This document shows, piece by piece, positions 1 through 7,681 of a stretch of DNA of 7,681 nt; position 1 is the stretch's first letter, and each line of letters opens with the position of its first letter. The notes beneath the pieces were generated by a model. It was not told where the DNA came from and searched no databases. It worked only from the letters and a program-made list of their open reading frames with translations. Position numbers and translations under genes: made by a program. The stretch is from Comamonadaceae bacterium (GTDB lineage: Bacteria; Pseudomonadota; Gammaproteobacteria; Burkholderiales; Burkholderiaceae_C): assembly GCA_947454695.1 (NCBI GenBank), contig CANGMW010000123.1, positions 1 to 7,681 of the forward strand, in the 5' to 3' direction.

Positions 1-3000
1 AGCGCCAGCAGCTCGGCTTCCGTGCGCAAGTCGCGTGTCTCATTGCGGTTGTTGTCGATCAAGCTCCCGCCGGCACGGATGTACACATCGCCACCGTTAG
101 AGGCCACCTGGTTGACCCACAAATTACCCGTCGCCTGCTTGAGGGCAATGCCGCGTGCCGCCGTGGCCGTGATGCCGCCGCCGGGCGAGTCTTCGGTCTG
201 GATGTTCAGGGTGGACTTGACGGAGCCGTCGTCATTGAATTCGCCGATGCCGCCGCGGGGCGCATCCACCACAATGCTGGTGCCCGACACATGCACCTTG
301 GTGGGGTCAACGCCGACGATGTTTTCATCCCCCATCAACCAGATTTTTCCGGTGGTGGAGACCTGGTTGATGCGCAAGGCGCCGCCCAGACTCTGGAACG
401 CCACATTGCCGCTGGTGGAAACCGCCGTGAACGAGCCGTCACCGGTGATCACATTGATGGGCGCACCCTGCGAGCCAATGCCGGTGGCGGCATAAAAGCG
501 CAAATCGTTACCGGTGGTGGATGCGCCACCACTGAGTTGTTGGATCGAGCCTGAGGTCGAGGTGAGCGACACCAGGCCACTCTCATTTTTCACATTGCCA
601 AACAGGCGAATATCGCCGACGCTGCTGACATTGATAGCGCCGCTGTTGTAGCCCACGAATTCAATGGCAATGGGCAGATCCGCGCGCACGCGTTGCGTGA
701 ACACGTCTTTTTTGCCGACTTCGGTGCGGTAATCCACGTAGTACGTTTTCTTGAAGCACAAGAAACCGCACTTGGACCATTGGCGCCTGTAGGTTTGTTT
801 TTCTTCTGCCGTGGTGACGGTTTGCGTACCCATCCAGAAGTTGGCCGACGGCGCGTTCGAGGTCGTGACGTAAATGCCCTCGGGCATGGCCGACGCGGTC
901 TTGTTGATCGTGTCCACGCTGTTCCAGTTGATTGAGCCTAAGTTGATGGCCCCCCACAACATGGACGACTTCTGGTACCAGTACCGCTTTTCCTGGTTGT
1001 ACTCATAGCCCGCCGACCACACATACGTGCTGTTGGCCACCGGGGCGTAAGCGAAGGTGGCTTCCAAATCGGGGCGGCCCGCATCGGGCGAGGCCAAGGT
1101 GGAATAGCTCGAGCTCAAGACGGTAGCGCCCGCGCCCCGACCCGCCGTGGTGGTCGCTTTGAATTGGCCTGCCACATTGCGTTCATACGTCGTGACTTCA
1201 TAGGCAATGACGGTGCCGCTGCCGTTGTACACCGGTTTGCTCAAGTCCGTAATGCGGATCACGCCCGCCCCACCGCCCGTGTCCAAGCCCAGCACATCGA
1301 TGCCGTAGCCGGTTTGGTTGGTGATGTTGAAGCGGGCGTAGCCGTCCAGCGCGCGGATCACGCCGCCCCCGGTGTTGATGATGGAGCCCACCATTTCCAC
1401 CAGACCCCCGGTGACGTTGGTCTGCGCCAATTTCAGCCGGTTGCTCTCGGCGTCAAAGTAAATGAGGGGCTCATTGCGTCGCGCCGTCAGGGCCGCAATT
1501 TGGCTGTCTCTCTGGGACAGCGTGATCGTGCCGTTGGCAAACTGTTTGTTGATTTCGGTTTCGCTGTCGGTAGGCAGGCGGCCGCTGACCTGAACCATGG
1601 AGGAGCGGCCTTGCGCGATGTAGCTGCCCCGGTGCGCCGCCCAATCGGATTTCCACGTGTTGATCCGGCTGCCCACCGACGCATTGGTGAGCGTGACCGC
1701 GTAGCCGGACTGGCCTGACTGCACGGTGCCGTTGATGTTGAGGTAGCGCGCGCCCATGAAGATGGCACCGCTGGCGTAAATGCCGCCTGCGCCGTTCTTC
1801 ACGCAATTGGCGTTGTAGCTGGTGGCACCGGCATTGCCCGCCCGCGCGGTGCCGCAGGCGGTGATGCCCATGTTGTTGAGCTTGGTCTGCTGGTCGTCGG
1901 TGTAAGCCACCGCGTACAAGTTTTCCGGCGAGCCGCCGATCGATTGGCTCACGGTCGGGGAGGCCAGCACAAAATTCTTGCCCGCGTTGATCTGGATTTC
2001 CAGACCGTCCAGGCGCGGTGTGTACAAAGGATCTTCACCAATGACCGAGATGCTGCCGGTGGTGTTCTCCAAAATGATGGGGCCCAGCTTGTTGTAAGCC
2101 GTGCCATTGACCCGGATTTCCGGCGCGCGCATCTGGTCTTGGCGCAAATCCGCGCTGGTGCCATCGGGGGCGGTCGCGATCACGGGTGAGGAAGCCACCA
2201 CGCCCGTGGAAATGTAGTTGTTCGACACCCGGATGGTGGGCAGCGCTTCGGATGGCCCGCCCCCGCGCGTGTCGATGCTGTCCACCGTCAGGCCCAAGCC
2301 CGTTTTGGTATCGCGGTTGAAGCTGGCAATGTCGGCATTGCTCTTGAGGTAGCTGCCGTTGTATTTGGCAAAGCCGCCGGTGCTGTCGATGATCAGGTCT
2401 TTGACCCGCACGTTCATCGGGCTGTTGTTCTGGATCGTGATTTCGGAGTCGGCCCGTGCGACCAGCGACGCATTGCCCGTGACGTTGTCGCCAAAGAGCT
2501 CGATGTTGCCGCTGCCGGCCCGCACGCTCTTGAAGGTAATGAAAGTACCCGGTACTTTTTCCTGCGGCACGACCATGGTCGAACCGGTGGCCGGGTCGGT
2601 TTCTAATTTGGCAAAGCCCTCGCGCAACAAGGTCTGCAGGTAAAAGGCCAGCTCGGCCTCCACGAAGGCACGCACTTCTGGGATGTCGCCGTAGTTCTTC
2701 AGCTGGTCGTACAGCGTTTGCAAGTAGGCAGCACCCGTGGCGGCCAAGTCTTCGGTGCCGATGCTGTAGCGAATATTGCCTAGCGAATTCGCGGTCGTCA
2801 CCGAGCCGTCGGCATTGATGACGATGCGTTGCTTGTTGCCGTAACCGGCTTCAAATGTGCCGCTCAGGGCCGCATTTGCATTGAGGTGTTTGGTGGAGCT
2901 GCCGTACTCGCTGCTGATACCCATCAGCTCACCCACATCGCGGGTCCAATCGCTGACCTTGCCTTTGCCTTCCACCACATAGGTGCCAACAATGCCGCCG

Positions 3001-6000
3001 AGCTGAATCGTGCCGCCGGAACGCACGGCATTGCCATTGACGGTCAGGTTGTTGGTCAGGTTCAGCGTGGCGCTCACATCGGGGTTGATGGACACCGGAA
3101 TGGCCGCGTGGTTGAACAAGTCCGCGCGGGCGGTGACGAAACTCTTGTTGCGCCAGAAATCTTTGTCCTGACCGGCCAGCAGCGAAATTGCGCTGTCGGC
3201 AATCAAATTGGTGCCGCTGCCGATGGTGACCTGGTTGGTGACATTGGCCAGCGCCAAAGCATCGCCTTGCGCACCGGCGGCGGCACCAAAGGTTTTGGTG
3301 ATTGTGTTGGCCTCAATGTCCACATAGGACAGCGCATTGATGTTGACCTGACCGGCCACGTACACGTTGTCGCGCGCGCCCAGTTTGGCGGTGGCGTTGG
3401 CAGTGGAGCGGATTTCGGTGTTGACCAGCGCAATCGGAATCGCACCGCCCAAATCCAGCCGCCCGAGGGAGGAGCCGCGCAACTGGTTATAGGCGCGCAA
3501 TTCCAGCAAGCCGTTGTTGTCTGAACCCAGCGAGATCGTGACGTCGTCGCCGATCTCGGCCACGGCATTGCCGTTGATGGTCGTGTTGGCGTCGGCGCCG
3601 GCACCTGCGAGCACACCGCCGCCGCCGCCTTGTGCGCTCACGGCCGTGAGGTCTTTGCGTTCGACATTGTTATTGGCCAAGACGCGCAGCTGCGCGCCGG
3701 TCAGATTGGCGTTGCTCTCCAGCAGCGCGGTGGCCGTGCCGTTCAGCGTGGCCTGGGTGACCGCACCCGAACCGCCGAAGGCCGAGGCATTGATGGTGGA
3801 GGTTTGGCTGTCATAGCGCAGCGTGCGGTCGGCAGTGATGGTCGTGATGCCATCCACCAACAGGCCCGCGCTCGCAGTGGACAAGGTGGCGGTGACGTTT
3901 TGCGTATGGTTGACGCGTGCATCCGCCCCCGCGCCGGCCACCACACCGCCTGCGCCCGCCACCGCATTGGCGTCCACGATGTCATTGCCGCGCCCGCTCA
4001 CGTTCAACTGGCCACGCACGCGGCCACCGAGCCCGCGGGCATAAGTCGCCACCGTGGAGTCGCTCTCTGTCAAAGCCACGGCCACACCCACCCCCACAAA
4101 GCCCACACCCACGCCGGTGGCGGTGGTGGACATCGTCACCGCGTCGCTGGACGAGATGCCCACATCGCCGCTGGCGGCCAAGGTGGCACCGTTGGAAAAA
4201 GTCACCGACGCCGTGCCGGTGTTGTTGGCGGTGGCCGCTGCGCCTTGCGCACCGACCAACAAGCCGCCGCCGCCGGCCAGGGCATTGGCCGTCACGCTGG
4301 CGTCGCCGCTACCCAACACGGCCGACACCAGCATGTTGTTGCCGCTCAAAGACAAAGGCCCGTTAGCGAGCACGCGCACCGAGGTATCCACTTCGGACAT
4401 GGCCACCGAAACGCCCACCGCCGCCCCGCGGGCCACCGAAATACCGATGGCGTTGGTCGATGCGCTGGGCGTGGATTTGGCCGACAACTCCAAGTCGCCG
4501 GTGCCCGCGTCCAACGCGGTGCCGCTGGCCAGCGTGAGCGTGACCGCGCCGCTGTCGGTTGCCGTGGCTCCGGCACCCGAGCCGGCATACACACCGGCTG
4601 AGCCGCCGGTGGCTTGGGCTATTGAAGAGGCATCGCGTTCCGCCAAAGCCTTCCAGCCCACACCCGTGTGCTGACCGCTCACGCTGGTGGACACGCTGCC
4701 CGACTGCGTGGCGGTGGCCGTGACCACGCCGATCGATACAAATCCCACGGCCGAGCCCACCGCGTCGCTGCGCATGGAGGCCTGGTCCAAGGCCGTGACA
4801 TTCACTGCCCCGCCCACCGTGGAGGTGCCCGCCAGCGTCACGGTGTTGGCTGTGGTGTTGGAGGCCACCGACACGGCCGCACCCACGCCGACAAAGCCGC
4901 CGGCGCCGGCAATGGCTCGGCTCTCCACCGCAGGCGTACCCTGCGAGGGCGTGCGCGTGCCGGACTGGATGTTCATGTCGCCTGCCACGTTGAGGCTGCC
5001 GACCGACACGCCCGCGTGGTTGGCGCCGCCCAAGAGCGTGATGGCCACGCCCGCGCTGACACCGGCTGCGCCGCCTAAGGCCACCGCGCCGGCACTGTTG
5101 TCCACCCAGGTGCGGTCAAGTCCCGAGACCGACATCGAGCCGGCCGTGATCGATTGCGCCGCCACCGTGGCCGACGTGTGGTGCGACCCCGTGGCGCCTG
5201 CATACGCGCCTTGCGTGTCGTAATGGCCACTGTTGTTCAGCGAGGAGGACTCGCTGCCCGACATCGCACCCCCGGTGCCTTGCGAGCGGTCGGATTGGGT
5301 CGCGGTGTTCACCTTGCCCATGGTGCTGTTGCTGCCCGTCAACTCGCTGTTGGAATTGCTGTCGGGCGCACTGCCAAACACCAGCACGCCTACGGCGCCA
5401 CTCACGCCGGCAAAACCGCCGCCGCCGGCCGTGGCGGTGATCATGTTGATGGTGGCATCGCGCTGGGCCGACACGGTCAAGGCGCCTGAGACGGTCACGC
5501 TTTGCGCGTCGACCACGGCGTCCACCGTGCTCTTGCCGATCACCACATTGGCCGAGGTGCCGATGCCGGCGACACCGCCCACACCCACCTGGCCCGCGTT
5601 GTTGTTGATCGTGACGCGTTCATTGGCCGTCACCGACAGGGAGCCCGCGCCCGCGGCCTTGGCCAGCGTCACGCGCGAGGTCTCACCTGCAGCAGTGGTC
5701 ACCAGCGCAGTGAGCACGCCGTCGCCCAAAGTTCTCAGGTCGGCGGTGTAGCTGCCATCGGCATTCATATTGGCCGTGACCGCGCGCGTGCCGTCACTCA
5801 CCGTGACCACGGCGTCGCCTGTGGCCTGAATTCCGTTGGCGCCTTTGAGCACAAAACGCACCGCGCCAAAGTTACGCGCATCGACCTGGTCAAAGCTGGA
5901 CAAGGTCGCGATGCGGGTCGAAGCCGCCGGCAAGCTCGCCGCCACCGGGGCGTTGTCCGCGCTGTTGATGCCGGTCGATTTGTACAGGGTGGTGGTCGAG

Positions 6001-7681
6001 ACCTTGCTCACGCCGCCTTCGGTCACCACCACTTGGGCCATCAAGGCCCCATCGGCCAGGTCCGCGACGTTGGCGGTGTAGGTGCCGTCAGCTTGACGCA
6101 CCGCGGTCACCGAATTGTCGCCATCACTCACCGTCACCACGGCTGAGGCCGGGTTCACCCGACCCGTGAGGCTATTGAGACTAAAGCGCACGGTGGACTG
6201 GTTGCTGGTGTCCACATTGTCGTAGTCGGACGCCAGCGTGATGGTCACCGGCGCGTTGTTGGCCGAGGACACCAAGCCGCTGGCCAGCGTGCGTTTGCTC
6301 AAAGTCGAGTTACCGCTGAGGCGTGCTTCGGTGGTGCCTTCCATCACGGTGACCGCTGCACCCACGGCCACACCGGCGATTCCGCCGCCGGCCGCCGCAG
6401 CGCTCACCGCTAAAGTTTGGGTGCCGTTATTGGCTGCAATGACTACCGCACCGTCGGCCTGCATATTGGTGTCGCTGACCTTGGCCCGCACGGTCGAGCC
6501 CGACACATTGACCGCAAAACTCAAGCCTGCACCTACCGCGCCGCCACCGGCAATGGAGCCCGCCACCAGGTTGGTGCTGTTGGTGCCGTCGGCCAGGACC
6601 GAAATACTGTCCGCGTTCACATTGGATTGGTCAATCCAGGCCACGGTATTGCCTTTGACCAGCACCACATCACCGCTGCCGGCAATGCCAGCTAATGCAC
6701 CACCAGCCGCGCCGGCTGAAATTTGGGCCACCGAGTTGGTCGACAGGGCTTTGACGATGGCTGAATTCTGCGAAATGACATCCGAGTTGAAGACTTCAGC
6801 ACGGGTGCTGCGGTCAATGATCTCGGTGCCGGTAGCACCCGACACACCCACCGCGCCGATGGCCAGGGCCGCTGCCGAGCTGGCCACCATGGCATGGTTG
6901 GAGGCCATCACCAGCAAGTTCTGGTCGGGGCCGGTGCCGCCCCAGATGTCATCGTTGATGAACTGCACATGGTCGATGTAGGCGCGTGTGGTGCCGCCGA
7001 TCTGGTCCACATTCACCGAGGCCCCTGCCGCACCGGCCGCACCGCCGCTGGCCACGGCCGTCATCGCGCCGATCTGTTCAATCGAGGTGGCCTGAACCGT
7101 CAGACCTTTGTGTGTGCGGGTGTTGAAGCTCGCACCGGTGAGCACCGAGTCCGACACCTGCGAAATATTGCTCAAGTCCGGGCTGCTGGCCAGACCGCTG
7201 TCTTTGACCGTCAGGCCATTGCCTTCGCCACGCGCGGTCACATGGGTGTTGCTGCCCGCAACCCCGGCCGTGGTGCTGCTGGTGATGATGTTGGTCACCA
7301 CGCCACCGCCCAAGCCGACACCGGCTGCGCCCAGACTGACCGCGCCGGCCAGCGCTTTGATGCGGTCGCGGCTGTTGGCCGTCACCGCGATCGACCCGCC
7401 GGTGGACACATTGGTCACCTTGTTGTCGTCGCCGCCGATCAGCGCCTGGGTTTGAGAGTCAATGATGCTCACCGCCACCGAGCCTTGCACCCCGACGGCG
7501 CCCGCGCTCATACCCACCGCGATGGTTTGGATGAGGGTGTCGCTGTCAGCGGCCACGACCTCGTCATGGGCAAAAACGCCCGCGTTGCCGGTGATGCTGG
7601 CGTTGGTGTGCGTGCCGATGCGGTTCACGGCCACTGCCGCACCCACACTGGCGCCGCCGCTGCCCGAGAAATTGCCGGCCA
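1..7681 (-). CDS. Giant filamentous adhesin / large exoprotein, internal fragment, open at both ends
   Basis: I followed the minus-strand frame with codons at 7679-7677 down to 5-3 through the whole window and found no stop, giving 2,559 codons with neither the start nor the stop in view. The translation is dominated by Ala, Gly, Val, Ser, Thr and Asn in alternating beta-strand patterns, with only four cysteines. This is typical of secreted beta-helix adhesins. In order it holds about twenty repeats of roughly 53 residues, an inserted pair of Ig-like domains, a non-repetitive beta-rich part with a helical insert, an aromatic/basic module, and further beta-helix coils. The probable role is adhesion to cells, surfaces or other bacteria, or biofilm structure, outside the outer membrane. 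The repeat length and style recall LktA-type filamentous adhesins, but this is from memory. The signal peptide, secretion domain and C-terminal anchor lie outside the window, so the export route (two-partner, autotransporter or type I) cannot be told. The coding frame is certain, the adhesin class likely, and the exact family tentative. Confidence 0.9.
3..686 (-). other. Irregular beta-helix coils at the downstream end of the fragment
   Basis: This part returns to classic parallel beta-helix style, with short strands opened by Gly-Asp/Asn and ended by Gly-Ser or Gly-Gly turns. Examples are GDIRLFGNVKNESGLVSL, STSGSIQQLSGG, TSGNVAFQSLGGALRINQV, TTGKIWLMGDENIVGV and GGDVYIRAGGSLIDNN. The spacing of about 20 residues per coil fits one turn of a right-handed beta-helix, as in filamentous haemagglutinin. 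The last residues in the window (RTEAELLA) become more helical, which may mark the start of another insert. The frame is still open at position 3, so the C terminus lies further downstream on the minus strand. Confidence 0.65.
687..1070 (-). other. Aromatic- and Lys/Arg-rich module with a CX3C pair
   Basis: About 128 residues have a composition unlike the rest of the protein: many Tyr, Trp, Lys, Arg, Glu and Gln. Two related segments stand out, GYEYNQEKRYWYQKSSMLW (954-1010) and TTAEEKQTYRRQWSK (771-815). Each is preceded by an APxAN motif (APVAN and APSAN), with the two motifs 64 codons apart, so the module may be an old duplication. The second copy continues into KCGFLCFKKTYYVDYRTE, which holds a Cys-X3-Cys pair (codons 768-770 and 756-758). 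The alternating aromatic and charged residues fit exposed long beta-hairpins leaving the beta-helix. A role in binding a receptor or a polysaccharide is possible but not shown. Confidence 0.6.
1071..3419 (-). other. Non-repetitive beta-rich middle region of the giant protein
   Basis: After about 3420 the Gly/Ala-rich repeat openings end and the protein becomes more varied, although still mostly beta in character. Recognisable strand-and-turn patterns include NLTVNGNAVRSGGTIQL (about 3008-3055) and several EIRVNG- or LNINGTV-type strands typical of beta-helix coils. The motif NHAAIPV (3093-3113) marks the start of this part. It contains a helical insert at 2601-2753 and the cysteine pair at 1803-1856, each described separately. 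Charged and aromatic residues are far more frequent here than in the repeat array, which suggests a distinct functional part rather than a spacer. I do not recognise a catalytic motif in it. Confidence 0.6.
2601..2753 (-). other. Predicted alpha-helical hairpin inserted in the beta-rich region
   Basis: Fifty-one residues here are rich in Leu, Ala, Glu, Gln, Tyr and Phe and contain no Gly/Asn beta-turn pattern, unlike everything around them. Two amphipathic helices can be read: one containing AAYLQTLYDQLKNYG and, after a DIPEV linker, one containing FVEAELAFYLQTLLREGFAK. The pentapeptide YLQTL occurs in both (2712-2726 and 2628-2642), 28 residues apart, so the two helices may be a duplicated unit. 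A helical hairpin projecting from a beta-helix could mediate dimer or receptor contact; that is inference. Confidence 0.6.
5172..5369 (-). other. Ser/Gly/Asn/Thr/His-rich low-complexity insert within one repeat
   Basis: The repeat at 5100-5459 has a normal hydrophobic start (segment GFAGVSGAVGVLVFGS) and a normal end (AQSITAGSMSVSG). Between them lie 66 residues of low complexity, with Ser/Asn alternation (DSNSNSEL), MSGSESSSLNNSGHY and a GSHHTS motif. It has almost no large hydrophobic residues, so I infer a flexible loop protruding from the fibre. It could be a surface-exposed variable segment or a target for modification, but nothing in the sequence decides this. Confidence 0.65.
5650..6299 (-). 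other. Two tandem Ig-like (bacterial beta-sandwich) domains inserted in the repeat array
   Basis: Two stretches of about 105-110 residues resemble each other and not the surrounding repeats. The first runs from about 6299 to 6003, the second from about 6002 to 5650. Both contain NAPV (6246-6257 and 5943-5954), then VVTVSDG (6120-6140 and 5790-5810, exactly 110 codons apart), then an ADGTYTA or ADGSYTA motif followed by L-x-DG and a closing strand, TEGG in the first copy and TAAGE in the second. The ADG-x-Y-T-A-(6)-DG pattern is common in bacterial Ig-like modules of large adhesins such as Bap-type proteins. In such proteins these domains usually act as spacers or as ligand-binding units. The pair sits between two strands that would normally be adjacent in one 53-residue repeat, so it probably projects from the side of the filament. 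I am confident of the duplication and fairly confident of the Ig-like fold. Confidence 0.75.

Larger units (their letters stand above)
3420..7679 (-). repeat. Array of about twenty divergent ~53-residue beta-helix repeats within the giant protein
   Basis: Each unit opens with a hydrophobic Gly/Ala/Val segment such as AGAGGFVGVGAAVSVAS (unit at 4764-4919), then has a Thr/Asn-containing strand, a short turn, and a strand of the form G-x-V-x-V-x-A. My unit boundaries are 7524-7679, 7356-7523, 7068-7355 (long), 6891-7067, 6732-6890, 6570-6731, 6411-6569, 5607-6410 (split by an insert), 5460-5606, 5100-5459 (with an insert), 4920-5099, 4764-4919, 4620-4763, 4452-4619, 4284-4451, 4125-4283, 3960-4124, 3780-3959, 3639-3779 and about 3420-3638. 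Units without an insert are 47-60 residues long. They are similar in pattern but not identical in sequence, so the array looks old rather than recently amplified. It runs off the window upstream, so more units are likely. I infer that the units stack as coils of a long beta-helix or filament. Individual boundaries may be off by several residues. Confidence 0.8.

Noticed and set aside
1..686. C-terminal toxin domain of a contact-dependent inhibition (CdiA-like) protein
   Set aside because: The downstream end is still beta-helix coil and the frame is open. No VENN motif or toxin-like domain is seen in the window.
1201..1320. RTX-type calcium-binding nonapeptide repeats
   Set aside because: Gly/Asp-rich bits such as LDTGGGAG occur, but no consecutive GGxGxDxLx units are present anywhere in the window.
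661..4594. Short minus-strand frames in other phases (661-957, 1471-1806, 1487-1768, 1949-2164, 3203-3616, 3743-3985, 4346-4594)
   Set aside because: They overlap the giant frame out of phase and give Arg/Pro/Ser-rich translations without domain character.
3630..4601. Plus-strand open frame of 323 codons, His/Arg/Gly-rich
   Set aside because: It lies exactly antisense, codon on codon, to the giant gene. Stops there would need TTA, CTA or TCA codons in the real gene, and these are rare at this GC content. The translation looks like a composition shadow, with no recognisable domain.
2829..6146. Further plus-strand open frames in the same phase (2829-3524, 4668-5078, 5154-5489, 5502-6146)
   Set aside because: They have the same antisense phase and biased composition as above. 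All lie inside the coherent minus-strand adhesin frame, whose repeat pattern runs across them.
3823..7455. Plus-strand frames rich in Ala/Pro/Thr (for example 4054-4674, 4687-5223, 5233-5751, 6238-6981, 7108-7455)
   Set aside because: They look like Pro/Ala-rich proteins, but this reflects the Gly/Ala/Val codons of the opposite strand read in another phase. No start context or domain supports them.
3420..7679. CRISPR array or recent DNA tandem repeats
   Set aside because: The periodicity is at protein level only. The DNA units are divergent, and there are no identical short repeats with spacers.

Overview
The whole 7,681-base window lies inside one giant protein-coding gene on the minus strand. 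The reading frame whose codons occupy 7679 down to 3 has no stop in 2,559 consecutive codons and is open at both window edges. What is seen is therefore an internal slice, about 2,560 residues, of a larger protein. There is no intergenic DNA, no RNA gene, no promoter or terminator, and no second gene that I can support on either strand.

The protein is rich in Ala, Gly, Val, Ser, Thr and Asn and nearly free of cysteine. It looks like a secreted or surface-exposed filamentous adhesin built of beta-helix coils (large exoprotein / filamentous haemagglutinin type). The closest family I recall is the leukotoxin LktA-type filamentous adhesins, which carry tandem repeats of about 53 residues; that assignment is from memory and needs a profile search.

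Layout in protein order, from high to low coordinates: (1) about 7679-3420, some twenty divergent repeats of about 48-60 residues, each opening with a Gly/Ala/Val-rich hydrophobic segment followed by short polar strands. (2) One of these repeats, at 5607-6410, is split by a pair of Ig-like beta-sandwich domains at about 5650-6299. (3) Another repeat carries a 66-residue Ser/Gly/Asn/His-rich insert at 5172-5369. (4) From 3419 to 1071 the regular repeats stop and a non-repetitive beta-rich part follows, containing a predicted helical hairpin (2601-2753) and one cysteine pair (1803-1856). (5) At 687-1070 is an unusual Tyr/Trp/Lys/Arg-rich module with a CX3C pair. (6) From 686 to 3 are irregular beta-helix coils with Gly-Asp/Asn strand starts, running off the window.

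The organism is probably a GC-rich Gram-negative bacterium. GC-ending codons dominate and TTA, CTA and TCA codons are rare. A member of the Burkholderiales such as a Comamonadaceae species is a reasonable guess, but nothing in the window proves the taxon. Both termini, and thus the signal peptide, secretion route and anchor, lie outside the window.
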